This document shows, piece after piece, positions 50,650-58,319 of a stretch of 64,000 nucleotides of DNA. The notes under the pieces are model-generated. The model made no database searches. It saw only the letters and a list, made by a program, of their open reading frames with translations, and was not told the DNA's origin. The DNA is from Corynebacterium kutscheri (lineage in GTDB: Bacteria; Actinomycetota; Actinomycetes; Mycobacteriales; Mycobacteriaceae). A program made the translations under genes and the position numbers. The first letter of the stretch is position 1. The number at the start of each line of letters is the position of its first letter. The stretch is from assembly GCF_000980835.1 (NCBI RefSeq), contig NZ_CP011312.1, positions 1,550,001 through 1,614,000 on the forward strand. The letters are read 5' to 3'.

Positions 50650-53151
50650 ATGAATCATTCCCCTACAAAAAGAAAAACAAGCACAGGGCTACTACGCAGC
50701 CCATGGCTTGCCATACTATTTACGCTTCTTCTCATAGCAAGCCTTGTACCACTTGCTATCAACTTCTCTCATGCTGCAGCAGCACAAGAAACTGCACTTT
50801 CTGAGACGGCAGAAGACGCTACTGCCGTTGTAGAAGACGCTACTGCTGTTAGTGATCTGCAGTCTGATGACGCTGAAACCCAGCCTTCTGATCAGATCCC
50901 TGTAGATGATGCAGTGTCTACACAAGATTCACAGGAAACACCTGCTGGGCAAGAACCTTCTTTTTGGGGAAGGCTTTGGCAAAGCTTCAAAGACCTTTTC
51001 GGTTTCTCTAAAGACAACACCGATAAAGATACAACTGATCCCTCAAGTGATGAACAAGATAACGCTATCGCTCCCGTATCTGACGAGATGACGAAATTCT
51101 CGGTATATAAAAGTGTTGTAGTTAAAGACGCCGAAGGTGCCCAAGACTATGAACAGACCCAAAAACTTATCGAAGACCTAAAGAAAAAAGACCAGACGTT
51201 CAAATTCAACTGGGAATGCAAGCACATAGCCAAAAAGGTAGTTAGCCATAGCTCTTTCAACATTGAAGCTAATAAACTCGAAAAAAGCCCAATTGAATTT
51301 CCTGTTGGCTCTGAATGTACCGTAACTGAGGATGAAAGCACCACACACGTTCCCGGATTCACGCATCAACTTGCTTTTCTCTACACGGGCAATTCCGAAA
51401 ATATTCAGCTTGTTGGAAAGAACCAAATTAAGTTCACATTAAGTGAAAAAGCGCCATTCAATTTTATTATTCAAAATGAATACACTCCTGGGCCTGCAAA
51501 TAGTGAGTTCACTTTAAAAAAGGAAGTCAAAGGCCTTGATGAAAAGAGCAAGGACAAAGAATTTGAATTCACCTGGCAATGCTACAACAGCAATGACAAG
51601 TTAATCTCTGGTGGCAGTACCCTACTTAAAGACGGTAAAACTTTCACGGTTTCTAATCTTCCATCGAATTCTCAGTGCCGAATCAAAGAAAAAGACACAG
51701 AGGTTAAAGGCTTTACCCATTCTCTTCAATGGTTTACCAACGACGAGAAAAAAGCGGAAGAAAACGGTGCAGTAGTTATCAGCCCACGCGAGAAAGAAAA
51801 AGGACAACTTGTTGTTCAAGCAGTAAACACCTACACCCCTGTGGAAGATAAACAGGAAACGGGTCAATTCACCTTAGAGAAAAAAGTTGTAGGCCTTGAA
51901 GAAAAGGATAAAGACAAAGAATTTGAGTTCACCTGGGTATGCCGTGAAGACGAAAACACAGCCACCAAGGGTGAAACAAAACTAAAAAATGGTGCACGAG
52001 TTACCGTTACTCGCTTACCGCTTAACTCCACGTGCCAAATATCCGAGAAAGCTCCAGAAATTGATGGGTATACCCACCTTCTTAACTGGGAGATTAACGG
52101 TGAAGAAAGAGTTACTCCTACCGATACGGTTTTTGTTGACCCACGCAAAGCAGAAAAACAACCACCTGTTGTCACAGCGGTAAACACCTATGTCAAAGAA
52201 GATAATCCAGTTCCACCAAAGCCTCCGGTTCCAGGTAAAGGTACTTTCACCCTAAAGAAAGAAGTCAAAGGACTTACCGAGGACAAAGAATTCGAGTTCA
52301 GTTGGATTTGCCGTGGTGAACAGGGAACGCAGCCAGTACGAGGTGGCATTAAGCTGAAAAATGGTGCAACCTTTAAAGTTAAGGATCTTCCTCTTGATTC
52401 CACCTGTATGATCTCTGAGAAGAATGCAGCAGTTGCAGGTTTCAAGCATTCACTACAGTGGTTGACTAATGGTGAACCAAAGTCGAAAGACAATATTGTT
52501 GCAATTGATCCTCGTTCCACGACTGAGGCTGAATTGGTTGTTACTGCGGTCAACACCTACACCAAGGATACTAAGCCAGCACCAACAACGACCTCGTCTT
52601 CTGCTGCGCCAACAACAACCACCTCGTCGTCGACAACACGTCCAGCACCGACAACCTCAGCAACGTCAAGCATGACACCAACAACGTCTGCTTCGAGCAC
52701 CTCGTCGGCAACAACAACTTCGTCTGCTACATCGACCTCGGTTACTTCGTCGGCAAAGCCAACTACAACAACTTCGTCTACTGAGCCGATTGTTCCGACA
52801 ACAACCAGTAAGTTCCCGCCGATTATTCCAATCCCGATTCCTATTCCGGTTCCTCCGGCACCATTCCCACCAGCACCACACCCAGCACCAGCACCACACC
52901 CAGCACCAGCTCCTGCACCGAATGGTGTAAGTAATACTCCTGCCACACCACACCACGGTGGCAACAACACTGCTCAAACACAGCAAAACAATGGCAAGAA
53001 CACCACTGCTGCTACCCCTAACCAAACAAATAAGGGTAAAGGGTTAGCTAATACTGGTGCTTCTGTCATCTGGTTAGCACTTGTAGCATTACTGCTTGCT
53101 GTAGTCGGTGGGTTTATTACCTATCGTGGTCGTGCGAATAAGAAGGACTAA
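50650..53151 (+). CDS. Wall-anchored surface protein with four DUF5979-like domains (paralogue 1)
   Basis: 833 aa. The signal peptide has a basic start, then SPWLAILFTLLLIASLVPLA. A Glu/Asp-rich spacer runs to about residue 155. Four repeat domains follow (roughly 155-290, 292-400, 402-515, 520-635). Each has an opening strand with Lys (FTLKKEVKGL type), KEFEFTW.C, a second Cys in LP..S.C.I.E, and a closing VNTY. The Lys...Asn placement and Cys pair suggest isopeptide and/or disulfide locks. A Thr/Ser stalk (to about 720) and a Pro-rich segment lead to LANTG (799-803), a hydrophobic helix and RGRANKKD. LAxTG is the motif recognised by class E sortases. A likely adhesin or pilus-like stalk. 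No sortase gene is in this window. Confidence 0.85.
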   Translation: MNHSPTKRKTSTGLLRSPWLAILFTLLLIASLVPLAINFSHAAAAQETALSETAEDATAVVEDATAVSDLQSDDAETQPSDQIPVDDAVSTQDSQETPAGQEPSFWGRLWQSFKDLFGFSKDNTDKDTTDPSSDEQDNAIAPVSDEMTKFSVYKSVVVKDAEGAQDYEQTQKLIEDLKKKDQTFKFNWECKHIAKKVVSHSSFNIEANKLEKSPIEFPVGSECTVTEDESTTHVPGFTHQLAFLYTGNSENIQLVGKNQIKFTLSEKAPFNFIIQNEYTPGPANSEFTLKKEVKGLDEKSKDKEFEFTWQCYNSNDKLISGGSTLLKDGKTFTVSNLPSNSQCRIKEKDTEVKGFTHSLQWFTNDEKKAEENGAVVISPREKEKGQLVVQAVNTYTPVEDKQETGQFTLEKKVVGLEEKDKDKEFEFTWVCREDENTATKGETKLKNGARVTVTRLPLNSTCQISEKAPEIDGYTHLLNWEINGEERVTPTDTVFVDPRKAEKQPPVVTAVNTYVKEDNPVPPKPPVPGKGTFTLKKEVKGLTEDKEFEFSWICRGEQGTQPVRGGIKLKNGATFKVKDLPLDSTCMISEKNAAVAGFKHSLQWLTNGEPKSKDNIVAIDPRSTTEAELVVTAVNTYTKDTKPAPTTTSSSAAPTTTTSSSTTRPAPTTSATSSMTPTTSASSTSSATTTSSATSTSVTSSAKPTTTTSSTEPIVPTTTSKFPPIIPIPIPIPVPPAPFPPAPHPAPAPHPAPAPAPNGVSNTPATPHHGGNNTAQTQQNNGKNTTAATPNQTNKGKGLANTGASVIWLALVALLLAVVGGFITYRGRANKKD
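52560..52815 (+). repeat. Thr/Ser low-complexity coding repeat (stalk of paralogue 1)
   Basis: Tandem ACA/ACG/TCG/TCT codons (TTTSSSAAP-like units) encode the wall-spanning stalk. The DNA is repetitive and prone to copy-number change and mis-assembly. Confidence 0.7.
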
Positions 53152-53190
53152 TCCTTTTAACGCCCACATAGCGTAAGCTAGTTACAGTTT

Positions 53191-53242
53191 TTTAAGCCCT
53201 TTTCACTTGTTATAAAACAAAAGTGAAGAGGGCTTCATCTTT
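53191..53242 (+). terminator. Terminator of surface-protein gene 1
   Basis: An imperfect stem (AAGCCC.TTTTCACTTGTT / AACAAAAGTGAAGAGGGCTT) lies 40 bases past the stop and is followed by CATCTTTTT. Confidence 0.7.
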
Positions 53243-53333
53243 TTAGATACACCATTTAATACTGCGACGATAAGTTTCAACTAGCCTGCACAAAACATGT
53301 GCGTAGTAAAAACTACTACGTACTACGCTCAAC

Positions 53334-53390
53334 AAAAGACATCCTTCTTAGTTGAAGTAAAAACCAACTAAGAAGGATGTCTTTTATGTT
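53334..53390. terminator. Second strong hairpin after surface-protein gene 1
   Basis: A perfect 21-bp stem (AAAAGACATCCTTCTTAGTTG and its complement) with a 10-nt loop is flanked by A and T runs. It is a likely bidirectional terminator. Confidence 0.75.
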
Positions 53391-53670
53391 TTTTAACAGT
53401 GCTTTGATCTTATTGAAGCCACTATCATCAGTTGGGCAGTAATCTGTGTGCTACCAGCAGTCATTACCCCACCATGCTTCTAACTCGAGTTCTTAATAAT
53501 CCCATCCAGGTTTCCAACCACCACAGCCCCAGGATAAAGCATAAGATCCCACATACTTTTTAGCCCATAGAAACAAAAAACTCTTACGATCCCAAGTACA
53601 AGGAATCGTAAGAGCATAAAGAATCACAAACCAGAGTCAGTGGTCAAAACAACCACACACCGGCATTATT
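53391..53670. other. Intergenic stretch between terminators and decayed minus-strand pair
   Basis: No gene is seen on either strand. A short inverted match (CTCTTACGATCC / GGAATCGTAAGAG, about 53581-53615) may act as the terminator of the minus-strand pair. Confidence 0.4.
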
Positions 53671-54010
53671 TTAATCAAATGGGGTTCGGTTATCGTCACC
53701 GTACTTTGATACATGAAGCCTGTACGAAGCCTCATCGGACAACTTTTTAAAATACTCAGCTGTAGCCGGATTAAAACCATCTTGTAGGTGAATCAAATAA
53801 TTCAAATCCATTGTAGTGTGATACTCACACAAAGAACGCTGCTTCAACGCACTCTTGAACGCCCTCATTCCAGTATTTTGAGAAATTCAGTTGAACCTCC
53901 CGACCGAATTCTTGGGGAGTGCGTGCTGCGTGTACTGGAGCAATTGCAAATGTAGAGCCTGCCATTATGACAGCACTAGCTATAGCAAGGCTGATTTTAC
54001 GAATCTTTAT
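53671..54010 (-). pseudogene. Small secreted protein gene, frameshifted
   Basis: The 5' part reads a clear signal peptide, KIRKISLAIASAVIMAGSTF then AIAPVHAA, followed by RTPQEFGREVQLNFSKYWNE. At about 53868 the frame changes and continues FKSALKQRSLCEYHTTMDLN, then AEYFKKLSDEASYRLHVSKY, to a stop at 53671. Joined, the product would be a secreted protein of about 110 aa. No ordinary start codon precedes the signal peptide in its frame, so the start may also be lost. It overlaps the end of the membrane-protein ORF upstream. The family is unknown. Confidence 0.45.
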
Positions 54011-54359
54011 AAGAAAATTCCCTTTTTAAACCGAAAAATAAGATAAATGAATGAATAACCGCTCCAGTAGGAACAATTTCCAATAATACAATGCTTCCCA
54101 CGGAACTAAAATTTTTCTGAGAAGAGTCTAATAGGGACTTAAAAGTGAACTCCGACACAATTATCGACAATAAGCAGAAGGACTGTTTTTCAGATTTTTC
54201 AAGCATTCCTAAAACGCCACCAATCACCATAGAACAACTTCTACAATTCCCAGGGCATCCATATAAAAAATGCAACACGCTCATAATGGTCATAGACAAA
54301 CCAATATGCTGCCTAACTACCCACCTCAACCACGGAATATGCGCCAGCGAAAATCCCAA
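53997..54359 (-). CDS. Small membrane protein (about 120 aa), possible partner of the decayed secreted protein
   Basis: Open frame from TTG 54359. Several hydrophobic segments (LSMTIMSVLHFLYGCP, CSMVIGGVLGMLE, SFCLLSIIVSEFTFKSL, SIVLLEIVPTGAVIHSFILF) and four Cys (GCPGNCRSCS, FC) point to a membrane protein with about four helices. It ends inside the secreted-protein pseudogene downstream, which implies an operon. It has no ATG start at the beginning and could itself be truncated. The family is unknown. Confidence 0.4.
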   Translation of the reverse strand: MGFSLAHIPWLRWVVRQHIGLSMTIMSVLHFLYGCPGNCRSCSMVIGGVLGMLEKSEKQSFCLLSIIVSEFTFKSLLDSSQKNFSSVGSIVLLEIVPTGAVIHSFILFFGLKREFSYKDS

Positions 54360-54435
54360 CCGATGAACTTAAGAAATAATTCAACATCCAAAAGTTTTTT
54401 TGTTTAATTCATCCGAACAGAATATTTTTAAAACA

Positions 54436-54475
54436 TTGATGCATCACCATTTTTCAAAATATGGTGATGCATCAA
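54436..54475. promoter_or_regulatory. Perfect 15-bp inverted repeat upstream of surface-protein gene 2
   Basis: TTGATGCATCACCAT / ATGGTGATGCATCAA with a 10-nt loop, 83 bp before the ATG at 54558. A modest A run follows. It could be an attenuator, an operator or a terminator of incoming transcription. Confidence 0.5.
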
Positions 54476-54557
54476 AAAATTGTCCAATTCCTCATGATGA
54501 AACGGATTCTTACATCTCTTAAGGATTCGTATCCCCTCTAATCAACGATGTGGAAAC

Positions 54558-57440
54558 ATGCATCTTTCATGTAATAAAATAATCACGGCCAAGAAACATA
54601 TAAGAAGCCCTTGGCTCGCTGTGCTACTGACCCTAGTCCTTATAGCAAGCTTTACCCCCTTAATAATTGGCAATGCTCCTCGTGCTGCAGCAGCAACTTG
54701 TACAGGTGGCGGTTGGTCAGATCTCCACTGGAAGTCCGATAGCCCAAACGTCAAAAACGGCAAATATATAGGCCCTGGTGGACATGCCGAGGTTGAGTTT
54801 AAGTGGACCGCCCCCAAAGGTGCCAAAGGCGGAGATAGCTTTGAGCTTGACCTACCAGCGCAGCTACGTAGTGTTGATACCGGCCCTATTACCCTTCAAG
54901 ACGAAAACGGCAACATTGTTGCTACCGGTAAATGGAACGGAAATAAATTCATTATTACGCTTACTGGTTTCCAAGACATTAACTTCGATGTCAATGGCAG
55001 CGCATATGTCTCTGTTGCATGGAACACAAATAAGGACTTCACCGGGGACTTAGTTTTCAACGGTTGTGGCACTGGGAAACTACCTGGAGAATACAAACAT
55101 CGTGAGGGTGGACTATTCCACGATGACTCTAAAATCGGTGAATACATTGGCTTTGACGAAAAAACCCGTAACCACAAGATCCAATGGTCGGTAGGAATCG
55201 ACCCTAGGCAGCACCAAAACAATACTCATCTGGTTCGCGTTACAGATAAGGCCCCTAAAGGATGGCAATTCACTTGCGACTTTAACGACAATAACGGTTA
55301 CGCTCCTGTCTATGTTTCCTCTTTTATTGGATCTAAAGAACAACCACAATCTAAACGCCACATCATCTATAATGCCAGCGGTCATCCTCAAGGAGGGCGT
55401 CGGGAAGGATTTAAAAATATAAATTCAGAAAACGACCGAATTGACGGATTTAGCGAGGGTCATCACTACACAATCAAGTGTTCGCCAGAACAAGTAACCG
55501 TTGAATTCCCTTACGGCTTATACGAGCAGTCTGCCCCTGTACTAACGATTACAGCTGTAACAAAAGAGGCACCTCAACCAGGTAGCAACGTAATCAACAA
55601 GGCCATGATTGATAACGTTGGGGTGGAAGGTTCTGTTCGCTTCCCTAGCGCCGGTGGTCTAGGTCGCGGTAAACGAGGTGGCTTCACCGTTGAGAAAAAC
55701 GTTGTAGGCACAGAAGAAGATAAAGCTAGAGAATTCACCTTCGACTACAAGTGCACCCACCCTAGTTATCCCAAGGGCGAACGGGATAAAAATGGTCAAG
55801 TCACGGTAAGAAACGGCAGCGTCGTACACGTCATGGGCCTTGAGAAAAACCTTAAGTGCACCATTACAGAAATAACTCCCCCATCCGAAAAAGGTAAGAA
55901 GCTAACCACATCATGGGTTGTTTTCGATGCCGATAAAAACGTTAAGATCGTCAGCGCTGCCTCCATGTTCGAGTTCACCGTTGATGAACTATTCAAAGAA
56001 GCTACCCAGATTCTTGTAACCAACAAATATGAGCGGGAAACCGGCGGCTTCAGGCTTCGCAAGATGGCTCATTCAAGCGATGAAGCAGGAAACCTCATCG
56101 ATCAAGAAAGCAAATTCCAAACCGCAATCAAAGACAAAACCTTCTCTTTCCCATACATTTGTACCCTTCCTGAGGTAAACGGGAAAGAAGGAGAAAAACG
56201 CCAAGGCACAATCAAGCTCAAAAACGGCCAGACTAGCTCTGATGTCACTGACTTGCCTATTGGCACAGAATGCACGGTCACTGAGAATACAGATGGCCTC
56301 GACATCGACGATTACCAGCATAAGGAAGTAAGCTGGCTTGGAAGAGATGGAACGCAAAACGGTGCCACAGGCTACACGTTCACTATCACCGGCAAACCGG
56401 ATAGCATAGCCCAATACACTGCTGTCAACATCTATGATCCTAAGGAAAAGCCTAAGCCTGAGACTAGAGGCTTCACTTTGAAGAAGGAAGTCAAGGGTCT
56501 AGAGGATGATAAAACCTTCAAGTTCTCCTGGATTTGTAATGGTGATCATGGTACAACACCAACACGAGGCGAAACTACGCTTAAGAATGGTGAAGAGCAC
56601 AAGGTAGATGGACTACCGCTAGAGTCCACCTGTCGTGTCTCTGAAACAAATGCTTCCGTTTCTGGCTATGACCATACTTTGAAGTGGTTTATCGATGATA
56701 AGCCGGCGACTCCTGTAGCAGGAGGCACCATTGTCATGGTTAATCCTCGTAGCAAAGATAAGGCAGAGTTGGTTGTTACTGCTGTAAACAGCTATACCCC
56801 TGTTGTTCCACCAGCACCTCCAACAACAACGGAAACCACAACCACGACTACGACAACAGAAACTACAACGGAGTCAACAACTTCTACGACGACTACAACA
56901 GAGCCGACGACTTCCTCGTCAACTACCACCACAACAACGGAGGCGACCACGGAACCGACGACTTCCTCGTCGACAACCACTACGACGACTGAGCCAACCA
57001 CTTCTTCGTCGACTACCACCACAGAACCAACTACCTCTTCGTCGGTACCACCAACTACTACAACCTCAGAGCCAACAACGGTACCGACAACCACAACCAC
57101 GGAATCAACAACCACCTCGTCGTCAGTACCACCAAGCACGACAACTTCCCCGTCGACAAGCACAACGACGCCTAAGATTCCGCCGATCATCCCAATCCCA
57201 ATTCCGATCCCACCGGCACCACAACCTGTCCCACCGGTACCACATCCAACTCCATCGGTAACTACCCCACCTGTGGCAACACCGACAACCCAGTTGTCCA
57301 CACCGCAGAAACCGGATACACAGCAGCGAGAGCTAGCTAGAACCGGTGCTTCTGTGATCTGGATGCTCTTAGCAGCAGTTCTTCTTGCTGGTGCTGGTGG
57401 AGTAATCGTATATTTTGCAAACAATAAAAAGAGGCGATAA
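54558..57440 (+). CDS. Wall-anchored adhesin-like surface protein (paralogue 2)
   Basis: 960 aa. The signal peptide (SPWLAVLLTLVLIASFTPLI) matches paralogue 1. Residues about 47-370 form an adhesin-type region with beta-sandwich phrases (GGHAEVEFKWTAPKGAKGGD, GEYIGFDEKTRNHKIQWSVG, APKGWQFTCDFNDN) like the N1/N2 Ig-like collagen-binding-type domains of Gram-positive adhesins. Three DUF5979-like repeats follow (about 375-490, 490-630, 640-750), each with Lys...Cys...Cys...Asn landmarks. A Thr-rich stalk (760-880), a Pro segment and LARTG (926-930) plus a membrane helix and NNKKRR complete a sortase substrate. Paralogue 1 lacks the N-terminal adhesin domain. Ligand unknown. Confidence 0.85.
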   Translation: MHLSCNKIITAKKHIRSPWLAVLLTLVLIASFTPLIIGNAPRAAAATCTGGGWSDLHWKSDSPNVKNGKYIGPGGHAEVEFKWTAPKGAKGGDSFELDLPAQLRSVDTGPITLQDENGNIVATGKWNGNKFIITLTGFQDINFDVNGSAYVSVAWNTNKDFTGDLVFNGCGTGKLPGEYKHREGGLFHDDSKIGEYIGFDEKTRNHKIQWSVGIDPRQHQNNTHLVRVTDKAPKGWQFTCDFNDNNGYAPVYVSSFIGSKEQPQSKRHIIYNASGHPQGGRREGFKNINSENDRIDGFSEGHHYTIKCSPEQVTVEFPYGLYEQSAPVLTITAVTKEAPQPGSNVINKAMIDNVGVEGSVRFPSAGGLGRGKRGGFTVEKNVVGTEEDKAREFTFDYKCTHPSYPKGERDKNGQVTVRNGSVVHVMGLEKNLKCTITEITPPSEKGKKLTTSWVVFDADKNVKIVSAASMFEFTVDELFKEATQILVTNKYERETGGFRLRKMAHSSDEAGNLIDQESKFQTAIKDKTFSFPYICTLPEVNGKEGEKRQGTIKLKNGQTSSDVTDLPIGTECTVTENTDGLDIDDYQHKEVSWLGRDGTQNGATGYTFTITGKPDSIAQYTAVNIYDPKEKPKPETRGFTLKKEVKGLEDDKTFKFSWICNGDHGTTPTRGETTLKNGEEHKVDGLPLESTCRVSETNASVSGYDHTLKWFIDDKPATPVAGGTIVMVNPRSKDKAELVVTAVNSYTPVVPPAPPTTTETTTTTTTTETTTESTTSTTTTTEPTTSSSTTTTTTEATTEPTTSSSTTTTTTEPTTSSSTTTTEPTTSSSVPPTTTTSEPTTVPTTTTTESTTTSSSVPPSTTTSPSTSTTTPKIPPIIPIPIPIPPAPQPVPPVPHPTPSVTTPPVATPTTQLSTPQKPDTQQRELARTGASVIWMLLAAVLLAGAGGVIVYFANNKKRR
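56815..57175 (+). repeat. Thr/Ser/Glu low-complexity coding repeat (stalk of paralogue 2)
   Basis: Tandem TTTTTTE, TEPTTSSST and EPTTSSS units encoded by ACA/ACG/ACT and TCG/TCT codons, about 120 codons long. The near-identical 9- to 12-codon units make length variation by recombination likely. Confidence 0.75.
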
Positions 57441-57459
57441 CAACTAACTAAAAGCCAAC

Positions 57460-57510
57460 AAAGACCAGGCTCCTACCTTATGTTTTAGGGTAGCAACCTG
57501 GTCTTTTATA
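57460..57510 (+). terminator. Terminator of surface-protein gene 2
   Basis: Stem AAAGACCAGG.TCCTACC / GGTAGCAACCTGGTCTTT, 20 bases after the stop, followed by TATA and T-rich sequence. Confidence 0.7.
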
Positions 57511-57644
57511 TTATGGCGATACTGCGATTAGCCTGCTTCATAAAGGAAAAACCGAGAAGTACATCTTCCCAGCCATTCAACTATCTGCGTTGATGGCAGT
57601 TTCTAGATATTCTAGGATGCGGCTTAAGAGTAAATAGTTTTATA

Positions 57645-57680
57645 AGTGTCACAGGTTCGAATCATCCCAGTGATACCTGA
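57645..57680 (+). other. tRNA 3'-end remnant (T-arm)
   Basis: GTCACAGGTTCGAATCATCC shares the 12-mer CAGGTTCGAATC with the T-arm of the tRNA-Arg at 50163. No D-arm or anticodon arm precedes it. It may be a tRNA fragment left by integration at the other end of the surface-protein islet, or a decayed separate tRNA. Confidence 0.4.
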
Positions 57681-57703
57681 GCAGTTAAAACATAGTTGAC
57701 GTA

Positions 57704-57752
57704 TATCGTCGTAAAGTAAAAACACCATTTTTACTTTACGACGATTTTTTAT
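57704..57752 (+). terminator. Terminator after the tRNA-like remnant
   Basis: A stem of 17-18 bp (ATCGTCGTAAAGTAAAAA and its complement) is followed by TTTTTTAT. Confidence 0.75.
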
Positions 57753-58319
57753 CTCCGCTTCATTATTAATAAATTCTTTAAAAATAATTAGGGCTAAAAG
57801 CCGCATGTCCATAGAACTCAAGCGACTTGGTTTTAACCAGCATCTACGCCACACTCAATCATCGTGACACCAACAGCTACTGCATAAAGTTTTTCCGATC
57901 CCACTTCTCATCTCACCAAACAAACGTCACATATCAGTTTGTCGTGATCTCCTTCTTGCCACTATAAATATCGGCATAAATCAAATATTTATATATCTAT
58001 GTAAGTGTTTTTATAATTTTCACAGTAAGAAAAAGCATAAAAATTTTTAGACCTTTTCGCCCACGACACATAAAAACATGCTTTGAAGTTGACTTAACTA
58101 AAATTAGGAAAAATAAAAACGATAAATAAGCAAAAAATAAAACTTAAAATTGCATGTAAAAATCGACATCATTAAGATGATGCTGATGTGTTAGTCAAAC
58201 CTTAGATTAAGAATCTAATTTAAGGTTTAAGTTCCCTTTTACAAGCCCCCTCATCTGAAAGGAACGCAAACACTCGATAAGTCATATTCTCTCAATTTTA
58301 GAAAACGATATAAACCAGC
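57753..58319. other. AT-rich intergenic region upstream of surface-protein gene 3
   Basis: No gene is seen. Nested palindromes at 58197-58228 (AAACCTTAGATT.. / ..AATCTAATTTAAGGTTT) lie about 90 bp before the start and could be an operator. The segment is unusually A/T rich. Confidence 0.4.

Noticed and set aside
52560-57175. CRISPR-like repetition in the stalk regions
   Set aside because: Repeats are short, codon-phased and lack unique spacers; they encode low-complexity protein.
52557-57424. Val/Gly-rich minus-strand frames opposite the surface-protein stalks
   Set aside because: Produced by reading Thr/Ser repeat codons backwards; no start or regulatory signals.
58155-58185. ACATCATTAAGATGATGCTGATGT hairpin as a riboswitch
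   Set aside because: Too small and with no recognisable conserved riboswitch core; only a weak fold in AT-rich DNA.
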